DNA of 64,000 bases from assembly GCA_946184615.1 (NCBI GenBank), contig CAMHFN010000007.1:1-64000 (forward strand), given 5' to 3'. Position 1 is the stretch's first letter, and each line of letters begins with the position of its first letter. A program made the translations under genes and the position numbers. This document shows positions 10,101 to 17,646 of this stretch, piece after piece. The notes under the pieces were generated by a model that saw nothing but the letters and a program-made list of their open reading frames with translations, searched no databases and was not told the DNA's origin. Source of the stretch: an uncultured Bacteroidales bacterium. GTDB taxonomy: Bacteria > Bacteroidota > Bacteroidia > Bacteroidales > F082.

Positions 10101-11665
10101 AGGCTTACGAAGTGCTGGCCAACAACAGTGGTTTGATTACTTCTTCACTGACCTTCCAGGACAGCACGCACAAATGGCTCGATGGTATTCGCGACAAGGA
10201 CTTCCTGGCCAGCAGCCCGCTGAACTGGATTCGTTCTGGAACGTACCATGACTCAGAAAACAGCGACAACGATGACTTCAATATGGCTGACAAACTGGTT
10301 GCTTCCGACCCGACTGAAGCGTTTGAAAAGATCGCCAACCGTACTTGGGCTCCTACCTGCCTCTGCGCTTTCCAGCAGAACTCCGTCTATCCAGTTCCTG
10401 TTGGCGGTGCACGTGACACGACCTACTTCAGGAAAACCAATAGTGTGGATATTGTGCTGACCAGTGATACTAACTTGTGGACGCGTTGCCCAGTTATTGA
10501 GGCCTGCCCCGATGAAAAGTTGTCGCAAAACAATGTGAAACAGTTCACTTTGAGAAAAGCTGCCTCTGTCGACAAGAAGGGTAATCCCTATATCGATCCC
10601 AGAACGAACAGACCTTGGGAAGATTGGACCAACGACACGACAAGCACGTATATCAGTAACAATCCTAATGACCCCAACTACATCTCCCCACAGGGTATGA
10701 GCTGGTTCCCAGGCTATGTTATCGATGTGGAGACAGGTGCACGTTTGAACGTCATCTTCAGTGAAGACTCTTATCTTGAAGACCTTAATGGCCGTGATAT
10801 GAAATTTAATCCTCCGGCGGTGATGAAGAGCACTGTGGATGAACTGTATGGCGACCGTTCACAACTCTATGATCCTGCCATCTTCCGTCAAGTCGACGAG
10901 GAGGCCGTCTTCGGAGGCAAACACTATGTGTATATCTTGGGTATGGGTCAACCGAACAATCTGCCCAACAACGTCCAAATTCCAAGGGAGGAATTCAACG
11001 CCCCCGCCTATGACGCCGGTCGTTATGCCTTCAACCTCCTCTGCAAGTTCCAAATGAATAACACTTGGAATACCCTTTACAGAGGCTTCTTGTGGAGACA
11101 GGCCATGTATATTGGTATGCCGATGGCTGTTGAAGGACAGACCTGGCTCCAACCTGGCAACGATGCCAAGATCCGTATCCGTGTTGCTAAGCCTTATGAA
11201 CCAGGTTATTCTTACCTGCCCGTTGATACGACTTACCTCAACAATCCGGATTATGGTCTGAACATCAACAACCTGTATCCGAAGTATCGCTTCACCATCG
11301 AAGGACTGGATCCTGTACAAAACGATCCTGCAAAGACCGAAAGCGACCTTGACTTGATCACAGTGGTCCCGAATCCTTACTATGCCTTCTCTGGTTACGA
11401 AGCCAACGCTTTGAACAACAAGGTTAAGATCACGAACCTTCCTAACAACTGTACGGTGACCATCTACAACCTGGCTGGTACCAAGATCCGTCAGTTCAAG
11501 AAGGATAACGAACTGACCTCCATCGAATGGGATCTCACTAACTTCGCCAATACGCCGGTGGCTTCAGGCTTCTACCTGATCCATGTCAAGGATAACACCA
11601 GCGGTGGTGAACGCACGGTCAAGTTCTTCGGTGCAATGCGTCTAATTGACTTGAATACGTTCTAA
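7106..11665 (+). CDS. Very large T9SS cargo protein (type A sorting domain)
   Basis: A secreted protein of about 1519 residues. ATG 7106 (MKNIARLLFVALLMMGVTIPGKAHV) is preferred over 7073 because it places a signal peptide at the terminus. An early module reads NNVRTRFNAGGDMWWDLPGG and SLFAGALWIAGRD, seen in other large Bacteroidota T9SS proteins; a fibronectin-like region lies mid-protein. The C-terminus (ITVVPNPYYAF, KITNLPNNCTVTIYNLAGTKIRQFKKD, ASGFYLIHVKD, RTVKFFGAMR) is a type A T9SS sorting domain, followed by an unusual short tail LIDLNTF. It lies between a TonB receptor and a PorV-like gene with gaps of about 40 bp, so one transcript is likely. The central function is unknown; no enzyme motif was found. 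Confidence 0.88.
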   Translation: MKNIARLLFVALLMMGVTIPGKAHVWVGDGTPSKGNRELKETTAGCSPSSAFEWLNINNVRTRFNAGGDMWWDLPGGMGAQYFIPANGSATSLFAGALWIAGRDINNQLKCSAVRFRQGPDLKGGNDFWTGPLTLDGANIDAVTCAEWDRIWKITRDEVDEFINHLTGPKDDPKSRYGSFEPTEDYPSPPKIILEWPAHPEIVGGNWDGVSHYMAPFYDNNFNGEYDPENGDFPYYDVDNELCHTKTPTMDEQYEPEAIHGSILSDQVLKGDQTLWWVFNDKGNSHTESHGSAIGLEIRAQAFGFATNDEINNMSFCSYEIINRSTYELTNTYFCPWTDVDLGYARDDYVGCDVQRGLGYGYNGYAIDGSGEPEAYGNQPPAVGIDFFQGPYMDADEIDNPKYKFTINSVFTGLDPISGDSIFIHDTVDREQLCDESINGVNFGNGIVDDERFGMRRFLYHTNGAAQTGDPEYASDYYNFLRGIWKDGNSMMYGGNAYPGTSGVVGPACVFMFPGDTDPCNWGTGGIPPGGGYNQNGKYWTDSEAGNKPDDRRFMQSAGPFTLKPGAVNYITFGVPWARATSGGPQASVELLRVTDDKCQALFDNCFKVIDGPSAPDLTIRELDQKLIVYLSYTPSSNNYKEGYIEKDPEIPEYRPDDSTKLADRFYRFEGYKVFQLVNDEVGADELSNNAKARLVFQCDIQNGVSHLVNYEWDDHIGAIVPSLKVDGADAGITHSFVVTEDLFSTGESTSLVNHKTYYYMAVAYAYNNYMDYAQDPSEPILLSGQQKPYLEGRKDIKCYEAVPHKIINGTVMQCEYGQKPAITRLVGIGNGGNELELSEETVHDILYDKDNNLKVASKEVVMGHPDYPIAYHPSYKVGYGPLNVKVIDPLNVKSTTYELTFDSLFPVYTHGVSTNNSVQLVGSDTVQDSRALRMASHWTLLDTVSGEVYHCDTITTFSDEKMFIDRGISITVNQPWNLGPVYVGKLWDNDQSNPHFYKAYEVLANNSGLITSSLTFQDSTHKWLDGIRDKDFLASSPLNWIRSGTYHDSENSDNDDFNMADKLVASDPTEAFEKIANRTWAPTCLCAFQQNSVYPVPVGGARDTTYFRKTNSVDIVLTSDTNLWTRCPVIEACPDEKLSQNNVKQFTLRKAASVDKKGNPYIDPRTNRPWEDWTNDTTSTYISNNPNDPNYISPQGMSWFPGYVIDVETGARLNVIFSEDSYLEDLNGRDMKFNPPAVMKSTVDELYGDRSQLYDPAIFRQVDEEAVFGGKHYVYILGMGQPNNLPNNVQIPREEFNAPAYDAGRYAFNLLCKFQMNNTWNTLYRGFLWRQAMYIGMPMAVEGQTWLQPGNDAKIRIRVAKPYEPGYSYLPVDTTYLNNPDYGLNINNLYPKYRFTIEGLDPVQNDPAKTESDLDLITVVPNPYYAFSGYEANALNNKVKITNLPNNCTVTIYNLAGTKIRQFKKDNELTSIEWDLTNFANTPVASGFYLIHVKDNTSGGERTVKFFGAMRLIDLNTF

Positions 11666-11704
11666 TTTATCGGAAAAATGCTTAACCTTAAAAATTACAG
11701 AATC

Positions 11705-12778
11705 ATGAAGAAAACATTCAGATATATCGTATTGAGCCTCGTACTCCTTCTCGGAGTCAGCGCTCCCAAAGCATTTGCAGGTAATGAGGACCGTTCTGGT
11801 CAAGCGGGTGCACCTGAACTCTTGATCAATCCCTGGGCGGCTTCTGCCGGATGGGGTAATGCAGGCATGTCGTTCGTGAAAGGTGTCGAATCCATGTTTG
11901 GCAACGTTGCTGGTCTCTCGGGTGTCAAGTCCCTTGATGTCAACTTTACCCATACCGACTGGATGAAAGGTTCGGAGGTGAGAGTCTCTGCCTTTGGTCT
12001 TGCCGTCCGCGTGGGTGAGTCCAGCGTCCTCGGTCTCTCGTTCAATTCCTTGAACCCCGGTACCATTCCGGAAACCACTTATGATAGCCCTGAAGGTGCA
12101 GGTCACGGTACGTTCAAACCTAGCTTGATGAACATCAACATCGGTTTTGCCAAGGCCTTCTCCAACAGTATCAGTGGCGGTTTCAACTTGAAGATCATCA
12201 GCGAGTCCATCGCTAACATGGGTGCCGTCGGTGTTGCTCTCGATGCCGGTATCCAGTATGTCACGGGTCCCTTCGATAACATCCACTTCGGCATTACCCT
12301 GAAGAACATTGGACCTACCATGACGATGTCGGGCGACGGTCTCTCACTCAAATCGTACATCTATCCGAACAGCTCCTTGCAATGGACCATGAACCAACGT
12401 GCAGACCAGTTCGAATTGCCTACCCAATTGAGTATTGCCGCTGCTTATGATTGGCATTTCGCCGAAGAGCACCGCATCACCTTCGCAGGCAACTTCATCT
12501 CCAACTCCTTTACCAAAGACCAATATGTCCTTGGTGCCGAATATGGCTGGAGAGAATGGTTCCTGATCCGCGGTGGTTACGTCTTCGAAGGCGGCCTGTT
12601 TAACGGCTACCTCGATGACAACTGCATGAACCTCAACAAAGGTCTCCATGCCGGCTGCTCCGTGCAAGTCCCGATCTCCAAGTCGGAGAACGCCCCTGTG
12701 CTCGCTATCGACTATGCCTTCCGTAACACCTACGCTTACAAAGGCACCCATAGCATCGGTGCAAGACTTATTTTCTAA
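11705..12778 (+). CDS. PorV/PorQ-family outer-membrane barrel protein
   Basis: About 357 residues. ATG 11705 starts a signal peptide (MKKTFRYIVLSLVLLLGVSAPKAFAG); the track start at 11678 adds nine unlikely residues. The mature part begins RSGQAGAPELLINPWAASAGWGNAGMSFVKGVESMFGNVAGLSGVKSLDVNFTHTDWMKG, the usual opening of PorV/PorQ family FadL-like barrels, and ends IGARLIF with a terminal aromatic. PorV carries CTD proteins from the T9SS translocon to the sortase. Placement directly behind a T9SS cargo gene suggests a paralogue dedicated to that cargo, which is inference. It may not be the housekeeping PorV. Confidence 0.85.
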   Translation: MKKTFRYIVLSLVLLLGVSAPKAFAGNEDRSGQAGAPELLINPWAASAGWGNAGMSFVKGVESMFGNVAGLSGVKSLDVNFTHTDWMKGSEVRVSAFGLAVRVGESSVLGLSFNSLNPGTIPETTYDSPEGAGHGTFKPSLMNINIGFAKAFSNSISGGFNLKIISESIANMGAVGVALDAGIQYVTGPFDNIHFGITLKNIGPTMTMSGDGLSLKSYIYPNSSLQWTMNQRADQFELPTQLSIAAAYDWHFAEEHRITFAGNFISNSFTKDQYVLGAEYGWREWFLIRGGYVFEGGLFNGYLDDNCMNLNKGLHAGCSVQVPISKSENAPVLAIDYAFRNTYAYKGTHSIGARLIF

Positions 12779-12784
12779 AATGTG

Positions 12785-12816
12785 TTGCAGCATCTAAAAG
12801 AAATTTAGTATATTTG
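12785..12816 (+). promoter_or_regulatory. Promoter of greA
   Basis: TTG at 12785 and TATATTTG at 12809-12816 are about 21 bp apart. Transcription should start near 12821, just upstream of a terminator-like hairpin. Confidence 0.6.
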
Positions 12817-12833
12817 CACGTCGAAAAAAAAGT

Positions 12834-12863
12834 AGACCCTTATTTCGGTAAGGGTCTCTTTTT
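12834..12863 (+). terminator. Terminator-like hairpin in the greA leader
   Basis: AGACCCTTA pairs perfectly with TAAGGGTCT (9 bp, loop TTTCGG) and is followed by CTTTTTTC. It lies between the greA promoter and the greA start codon, so it could attenuate greA as well as end read-through from the PorV-like gene. Confidence 0.75.
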
Positions 12864-12888
12864 TCACGTTATAAAAAAACCTAGTATC

Positions 12889-13365
12889 ATGTCAGAAATC
12901 AAGTATTTTACCGCTGAAGGACTACAGAAACTGAAAGACGAACTCGATGACCTCATCCTTCGCGAACGCCCCCGTATCATCCAAGCCATTGCTGAGGCCC
13001 GCGACAAAGGCGACCTCTCTGAAAATGCTGAATATGATGCCGCCAAAGAAGCTCAAGGCCTACTCGAAGCCAAGATAGCCGACCTCCAAGACCTCATTTT
13101 CAACGCCCGCATCCTCGACGAGTCCAAGATCGATACCTCCAAAGTGCTCCTTTACTCTACGGTTAAGATTCGGAACACCAAAACCAAGGCTACGATGACC
13201 TATTCCATAGTTCCCGAAAAAGAGGCCGACTTCAAGTCGGGAAAACTCTCTATCAATTCCCCTATCGGTCAAGGTCTCCTCGGTAAGAAAGTCGGTGAGA
13301 TGGCTGAAATCGTCGTCCCCGCCGGTAAAATGATCTTCGAAATTCTCGAAATCACACGCCAATAA
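12889..13365 (+). CDS. greA: Transcription elongation factor GreA
   Basis: Rescues backtracked RNA polymerase by stimulating transcript cleavage. The 158 residues are normal length. The N-terminal coiled-coil domain carries the acidic tip (ARDKGDLSENAEYDAAKEAQ) that enters the secondary channel; the C-terminal FKBP-like domain includes SINSPIGQGLLGKKVGE. The start at 12889 (MSEIKYFTAEGL) is preferred to the track start at 12814, which would translate through the leader hairpin. Its own promoter and a leader terminator hairpin lie upstream. It is followed after 36 bp of heptad repeat by a HIT gene, probably cotranscribed. Confidence 0.95.
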   Translation: MSEIKYFTAEGLQKLKDELDDLILRERPRIIQAIAEARDKGDLSENAEYDAAKEAQGLLEAKIADLQDLIFNARILDESKIDTSKVLLYSTVKIRNTKTKATMTYSIVPEKEADFKSGKLSINSPIGQGLLGKKVGEMAEIVVPAGKMIFEILEITRQ

Positions 13366-13401
13366 CTCTAAATTCTATAGTATTAATTGTTAATTGTCGT
13401 T
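13366..13401 (+). repeat. Heptad-type repeat gap, TAAATTC and TTAATTG units
   Basis: The greA-HIT gap contains TAAATTC followed by TATAGTA and two exact TTAATTG units (13383-13396), keeping a 7-bp register. Confidence 0.6.
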
Positions 13402-13794
13402 ATGGCTACCATTTTTTCCAGAATCATCAACGGTGAAATTCCGTGTTATAAGATTGCTGAAAACGACCGTTTTTTCGCTTTCCTCGACATTAATCCTTTG
13501 TCGAAAGGCCATACGCTTGTCGTTCCCAAGCACGAAACGGACTACATCTTCCATATTGAAGACGAAGAACTCGGACAGATGATGGTGTTTGCCAAGCAAG
13601 TCGCCAAGGCTATTGAAAAGGCCATCCCTTGCAAACGCATCGGCGTGGCCGTTATCGGACTTGAAGTGCCTCACGCTCACATCCACCTCGTCCCGATTAC
13701 CTGCGAGGGCGACCTGGACTTTAAAAAGGAGCATCTTAAACTCACCCAGGAAGAATTCGTCGACATCCAACAGCGTATCACCAGCGCATTCTAA
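13402..13794 (+). CDS. HIT-family nucleotide hydrolase
   Basis: A 130-residue histidine-triad protein, the size of bacterial Hint-type purine nucleoside phosphoramidases. It begins MATIFSRIINGEIPCYKIAEND, has SKGHTLVVPKHETDYIF in the middle and the catalytic histidine triad VPHAHIHLVPI near the C-terminus. ATG 13402 is chosen over the track start at 13387, which lies in the repeat-filled gap behind greA. The exact cellular substrate is not evident. The next gene begins seven bases after its stop. Confidence 0.93.
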   Translation: MATIFSRIINGEIPCYKIAENDRFFAFLDINPLSKGHTLVVPKHETDYIFHIEDEELGQMMVFAKQVAKAIEKAIPCKRIGVAVIGLEVPHAHIHLVPITCEGDLDFKKEHLKLTQEEFVDIQQRITSAF

Positions 13795-13800
13795 TGCACT

Positions 13801-15078
13801 ATGAAAAGGACCCTCACGCTGTTGCTGTTGCTACTTGTGGTATGGAAGGCCACAGGGCAGGTTTTTGACTTGCCTTGCGACGATTTCGACTATAAGGAGA
13901 GCGTGCACACCGTGTTGCTCTATGCCGATGGCAACCCAACCAAGGATCCGCTCATTCCGCTCAACCCATCCCTGAAACGCCTGACCCTCTCGTTCGACTT
14001 GCTGGGTACCGATGGCGATGTGCTTAACTATACCTTTATCCATTGCACCAACGACTGGTTTCCCTCCGAAACCCAACGCCAGAACTATGCCACTGGCTAC
14101 GACTATGGACGTATTGATGATTACGATTTCTCTCGAAATACCCTCGTCGATTATGTGCATTATCGCCTCAATTTTCCCGAAGCCGATATGATGCCCGTGG
14201 CCTCGGGCAATTACCTCCTCATTGTCTATGGCGATGACCTTCGTGAGGAAAACCTTTATTTCACGCGCCGTTTTATGGTCTACGACGAAAAAGCGACCAT
14301 TCAGGCTGCTGTGCCGCGTTATTGTGACGATCTCAACTTGAGCGGTACCCACCAACAGCTCAATATCACCGTCACCATGCCAAGCATTATGGCCGGTAAT
14401 GTGCAACAGTATGCCAATATGACCATACGACAAAATGGTCGGTGGGACAATGCCGCCATCGGAATAAAACCCTCGTTCGTTTATCCCGATTATATCTCCT
14501 ACGAGCATAACCCCATGACGGTGTTCGAGGCCGGCAACCAATATCGCCGTGTCAACTTCAGTGATTTCTACTTCCAGTCGGAAAACATCGCCCGTATCTA
14601 TCAAACCGACGACTATTATGTGGTCGACTATGCCGTCTGCGATTCCCGCGCCCGGAAACCTTACGTCACCTATGAGGATATCCATGGCGAGAGATATATT
14701 TATGTCGCCAACGAGGGCCGTGAAACCGATACCGAGGCGGATTATGCCTGGCTCAACCTCTTCCTGCGCTGGCCCTATCCACTGGAGAATACCGACCTCT
14801 ACGTGATGGGGGCCGTAAACAATTGGCAGTTTGATGAACGCAACCTGATGCACTACAACCATGAGTTGCGCGGCTACCTTTGCCAATTGTTGCTCAAACA
14901 GGGCTATTACAACTTTCTCTTCGTCACCGCCGACCGTGATACGGGCATCGTCAGTACCGAACTGACCGAAGGCAACCTCTGGGAAACCGATAACCTCTAT
15001 AAAATCTATCTCTATTATTACAATCCTAACAAAGGATTCGACGAATTAATAGGGTACGCTTTCGTGAATTCCCATTAA
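13801..15078 (+). CDS. T9SS Plug protein (DUF5103)
   Basis: A 425-residue exported protein with signal MKRTLTLLLLLLVVWKATGQ. The sequence (HTVLLYADGNPTKDPLIPLNPSLKRLTLSFDLLGTDGDVLNYTFIHCTNDWFPS, RFMVYDEKATIQAA, ENTDLYVMGAVNNWQF) matches the DUF5103 family as I know it. In the T9SS this Plug protein closes the periplasmic side of the SprA translocon channel. Its placement behind greA and a HIT gene rather than with other T9SS genes shows the system is dispersed. It ends 15 bp from the convergent priA stop. Confidence 0.85.
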   Translation: MKRTLTLLLLLLVVWKATGQVFDLPCDDFDYKESVHTVLLYADGNPTKDPLIPLNPSLKRLTLSFDLLGTDGDVLNYTFIHCTNDWFPSETQRQNYATGYDYGRIDDYDFSRNTLVDYVHYRLNFPEADMMPVASGNYLLIVYGDDLREENLYFTRRFMVYDEKATIQAAVPRYCDDLNLSGTHQQLNITVTMPSIMAGNVQQYANMTIRQNGRWDNAAIGIKPSFVYPDYISYEHNPMTVFEAGNQYRRVNFSDFYFQSENIARIYQTDDYYVVDYAVCDSRARKPYVTYEDIHGERYIYVANEGRETDTEADYAWLNLFLRWPYPLENTDLYVMGAVNNWQFDERNLMHYNHELRGYLCQLLLKQGYYNFLFVTADRDTGIVSTELTEGNLWETDNLYKIYLYYYNPNKGFDELIGYAFVNSH

Positions 15079-15093
15079 TTTCCGCTTTTCATT

Positions 15094-17580
15094 CTACATC
15101 GGATCCACATCGATTTGAACGATTACCGATTTATACTCGGGAAGGAGTTGAAATTCATGTATCTTATTCATTATCAAGTCTTTAACCTGTTTTGCATTGT
15201 GCTCTCGGTTGAATTTTACAAGCATCTGCTTGATATACAGGTTTTTGACTCGTGACACGATGGGGTATTCTGGGCCGAGCAAATCGTGTTTGAAAATGGG
15301 ACGAAGTCGGCTGGAAAGTTCGGCGGCGGCTGGATTGAGTTTTTGGAAGTCTTTGTGTTTGAGACGGATCATGACCAGGCGGTAGAAAGGAGGGTAGCCG
15401 AATTGCCTCCGTAGGGCCATCTGTTTTTCGTACAATCCCTTGAAGTCGTTGCGTAACACATCTTGCAGCACTGGGTGTGAGGGTTCGTAGGTTTGGATGA
15501 TGACCTGTCCTTGTTTGCCTTTGCGTCCGGCGCGTCCTGCCACTTGGGCCATCAGCTGGAAACTCCTTTCGTAGGCCCTGAAGTCGGGGAAAGAGAGCAT
15601 GTTGTCGGCATTCAGGATGCCCACCACTTTGACGGAGTCGAAGTCCAACCCCTTGGTCACCATCTGGGTGCCCACCAGCACGTCGGTTTCCTTCTCCTGA
15701 AAAGCCTCAAGGATGCTTTGGTAGTCGGTCTTGGATCGGGTGGTGTCGAGGTCCAGACGGGCAATTTTGGCTTCAGGAAGGATAAGTTTCAAGTCTTCTT
15801 CCACCTTTTCGGTGCCGAAACCGTGCATTTTGATGTTGGTGCTGTGGCATTGGGGGCATTCGGTCGGCACGCTGGCTGTGTAGCCGCAATAGTGGCAACG
15901 CAGCACGTTTTGTCGTTTGTGGTAGATGAGGCTGACGTCGCAGTTGATGCACTGTGGCACGTAGTGGCATTCATCGCATTCGATGCGCAGCGAGAACCCT
16001 CGTCGGTTTTGAAAGAGAATGGCTTGGTTGTGTTCTTCCAGCGTCCCTTTCACCGCTTCCAGCAACGTACTGCCAAAGTCAGCTTGAAGGGTCTTTCGCT
16101 TTCGTTCCACGCGCATGTCGCTGAGGATGATTTCAGGCATTTGCACCCCTCCGTAGCGTTCGGTGAGTTCGACCAAGTGGTAGCGTTGGTGGAGGGCGTT
16201 GTAATAGCTCTCGTAAGAGGGTGTAGCGGAGCCTAGAAGCACGTTGGCCTTATGGAGGTCTCCTAGCACGATGGCCGCATCGCGAGCGTTGTAGCGAGGC
16301 GCAGGGTCGTTCTGCTTGAAACTGCTGTCGTGTTCTTCGTCAACGATGATCAAGCCCAGGTCGGAATAGGGGAGAAAGATGGCTGACCTTGAGCCGATGA
16401 TGACCTGGCGTTGGGTGCCTCGATTTTTGGCGAAGTCGTTCACCTGTTGCCATACTTCCACCCGCTCGTTGGTGCCGTAGCGGGAGTGATACACCCCTAA
16501 CCGGTCGCCAAAATACTGTTTCAAACGGTTGATGATTTGGGCGGTGAGGGCGATCTCAGGCAATAGGTAGAGTACCTGCTTTCCTTTATCGAGGGCTTCT
16601 TGGATGATTTGGATATAGATCTCGGTTTTGCCGCTGGAGGTGACGCCATGCAGCAATACGGGTTGATGTTGTTGGAAGCCTTCCTTGATTTGGCTATAGG
16701 CCTTTTTTTGCGCCTCAGTGAGTTGTATGGAGGAAGTGGAACGTTGTGCCTTGAAGTCTTTCAAACGACTTACCTGACGCTCATAGACCTCGAAAATGCC
16801 TTTTTCAGCCATGGTCTTGAGGACCGTGCTGTTGGCGTTGGCTTTTTTCAGCAGTTCGCTGGCCTTAAGGTCGTGGTCGCAGTCTCCACCCAAGGTAAGG
16901 TAGGCCAGAAGGATCTCGAGCTGTTTGTAGGCTCGTTTCGTCAGTTGGTCCATCAGTTCTTGCAGCAGGGCCTCGTCGCGGTAATCTCCGATGAGGCGAA
17001 CGAACCGTTCATATCGTGCTTTGTATTTCTCGTTGAGTTCCTCTTCCATCACTAGGATGCCTTTCTCCATCATGGTGTGGATGAGCGGCATCACTTTTTT
17101 GTATCCGATAATCTTGCTCACTTCGCTGATGGCGATCTTGGGCTGTATCTGGAGAGCTTCCACGATGAGGTACTCGTAGTCGTTGAGCGTCATGCTGTCG
17201 AGCATGAACTCGGGGGAGAGTGCCACTTTCGACTCGCTGCTTAGCTTGAGGGCGGAGGGGAGGGCGGCTTGCATCACCTCACCGGGATGGCAGAGGTAAT
17301 AGGTTTTCACCCAGTCCCAGAACTTGAGTTGTGTGGCATTGACGATGGGTTCTGTGTCGAGGATGTCGGTCAGATATTTCACCTCCATCTGGGGGACCTG
17401 TTCGGTGATGGCCGTCACTAGACCTGACAGGATTTTGGTTTTGCCAAAGGGGACGGCGACCCGTTGTCCCACGCGGATGTCGTTGTTCAGTGCGTAGGGG
17501 ACACGGTAGGTGAAGGTGCCTGGCACGGGGACGGGCAGGAGCACTTCGGCAAACAGGGTGATGCGGGTGTTTTCTGACAT
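15094..17580 (-). CDS. priA: Primosomal protein N' (replication restart helicase PriA)
   Basis: An 828-residue 3'-to-5' helicase that reloads the replisome at stalled forks. The N-terminal 3'-DNA-binding domain begins MSENTRITLFAEVLLPVPVPGTFTYRVP; Walker A is HGVTSSGKTEIYIQ; Walker B is IIVDEEHDSSFKQ; the helicase lobe holds FQNRRGF and VAGRAGRKGKQGQVIIQT; eight cysteines in CDECHYVPQCINC and CHYCGY...CPQC bind two zinc ions. The track start at 17631 would read through a terminator hairpin, so ATG 17580 is used. It lies downstream of, but separated by a terminator from, the BNR-type T9SS gene. Confidence 0.96.
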   Translation of the reverse strand: MSENTRITLFAEVLLPVPVPGTFTYRVPYALNNDIRVGQRVAVPFGKTKILSGLVTAITEQVPQMEVKYLTDILDTEPIVNATQLKFWDWVKTYYLCHPGEVMQAALPSALKLSSESKVALSPEFMLDSMTLNDYEYLIVEALQIQPKIAISEVSKIIGYKKVMPLIHTMMEKGILVMEEELNEKYKARYERFVRLIGDYRDEALLQELMDQLTKRAYKQLEILLAYLTLGGDCDHDLKASELLKKANANSTVLKTMAEKGIFEVYERQVSRLKDFKAQRSTSSIQLTEAQKKAYSQIKEGFQQHQPVLLHGVTSSGKTEIYIQIIQEALDKGKQVLYLLPEIALTAQIINRLKQYFGDRLGVYHSRYGTNERVEVWQQVNDFAKNRGTQRQVIIGSRSAIFLPYSDLGLIIVDEEHDSSFKQNDPAPRYNARDAAIVLGDLHKANVLLGSATPSYESYYNALHQRYHLVELTERYGGVQMPEIILSDMRVERKRKTLQADFGSTLLEAVKGTLEEHNQAILFQNRRGFSLRIECDECHYVPQCINCDVSLIYHKRQNVLRCHYCGYTASVPTECPQCHSTNIKMHGFGTEKVEEDLKLILPEAKIARLDLDTTRSKTDYQSILEAFQEKETDVLVGTQMVTKGLDFDSVKVVGILNADNMLSFPDFRAYERSFQLMAQVAGRAGRKGKQGQVIIQTYEPSHPVLQDVLRNDFKGLYEKQMALRRQFGYPPFYRLVMIRLKHKDFQKLNPAAAELSSRLRPIFKHDLLGPEYPIVSRVKNLYIKQMLVKFNREHNAKQVKDLIMNKIHEFQLLPEYKSVIVQIDVDPM

Positions 17581-17588
17581 AGGCTCGT

Positions 17589-17625
17589 AAAAAAACGTCT
17601 GGCAAAAATTGCCAGACGTTTTTTT
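17589..17625 (-). terminator. Intrinsic terminator between T9SS protein gene and priA
   Basis: ACGTCTGGCAA pairs with TTGCCAGACGT, flanked by A and T runs on both sides, so it can act in either direction. It lies downstream of the gene at 17647-19626. Confidence 0.88.
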
Positions 17626-17646
17626 GTTCATGAGAAGTGATACTAC

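Noticed and set aside
3305-12778. SusC/SusD polysaccharide utilisation locus
   Set aside because: The receptor is TonB-dependent but no SusD lipoprotein follows; the next genes are a T9SS cargo protein and a PorV-like barrel.
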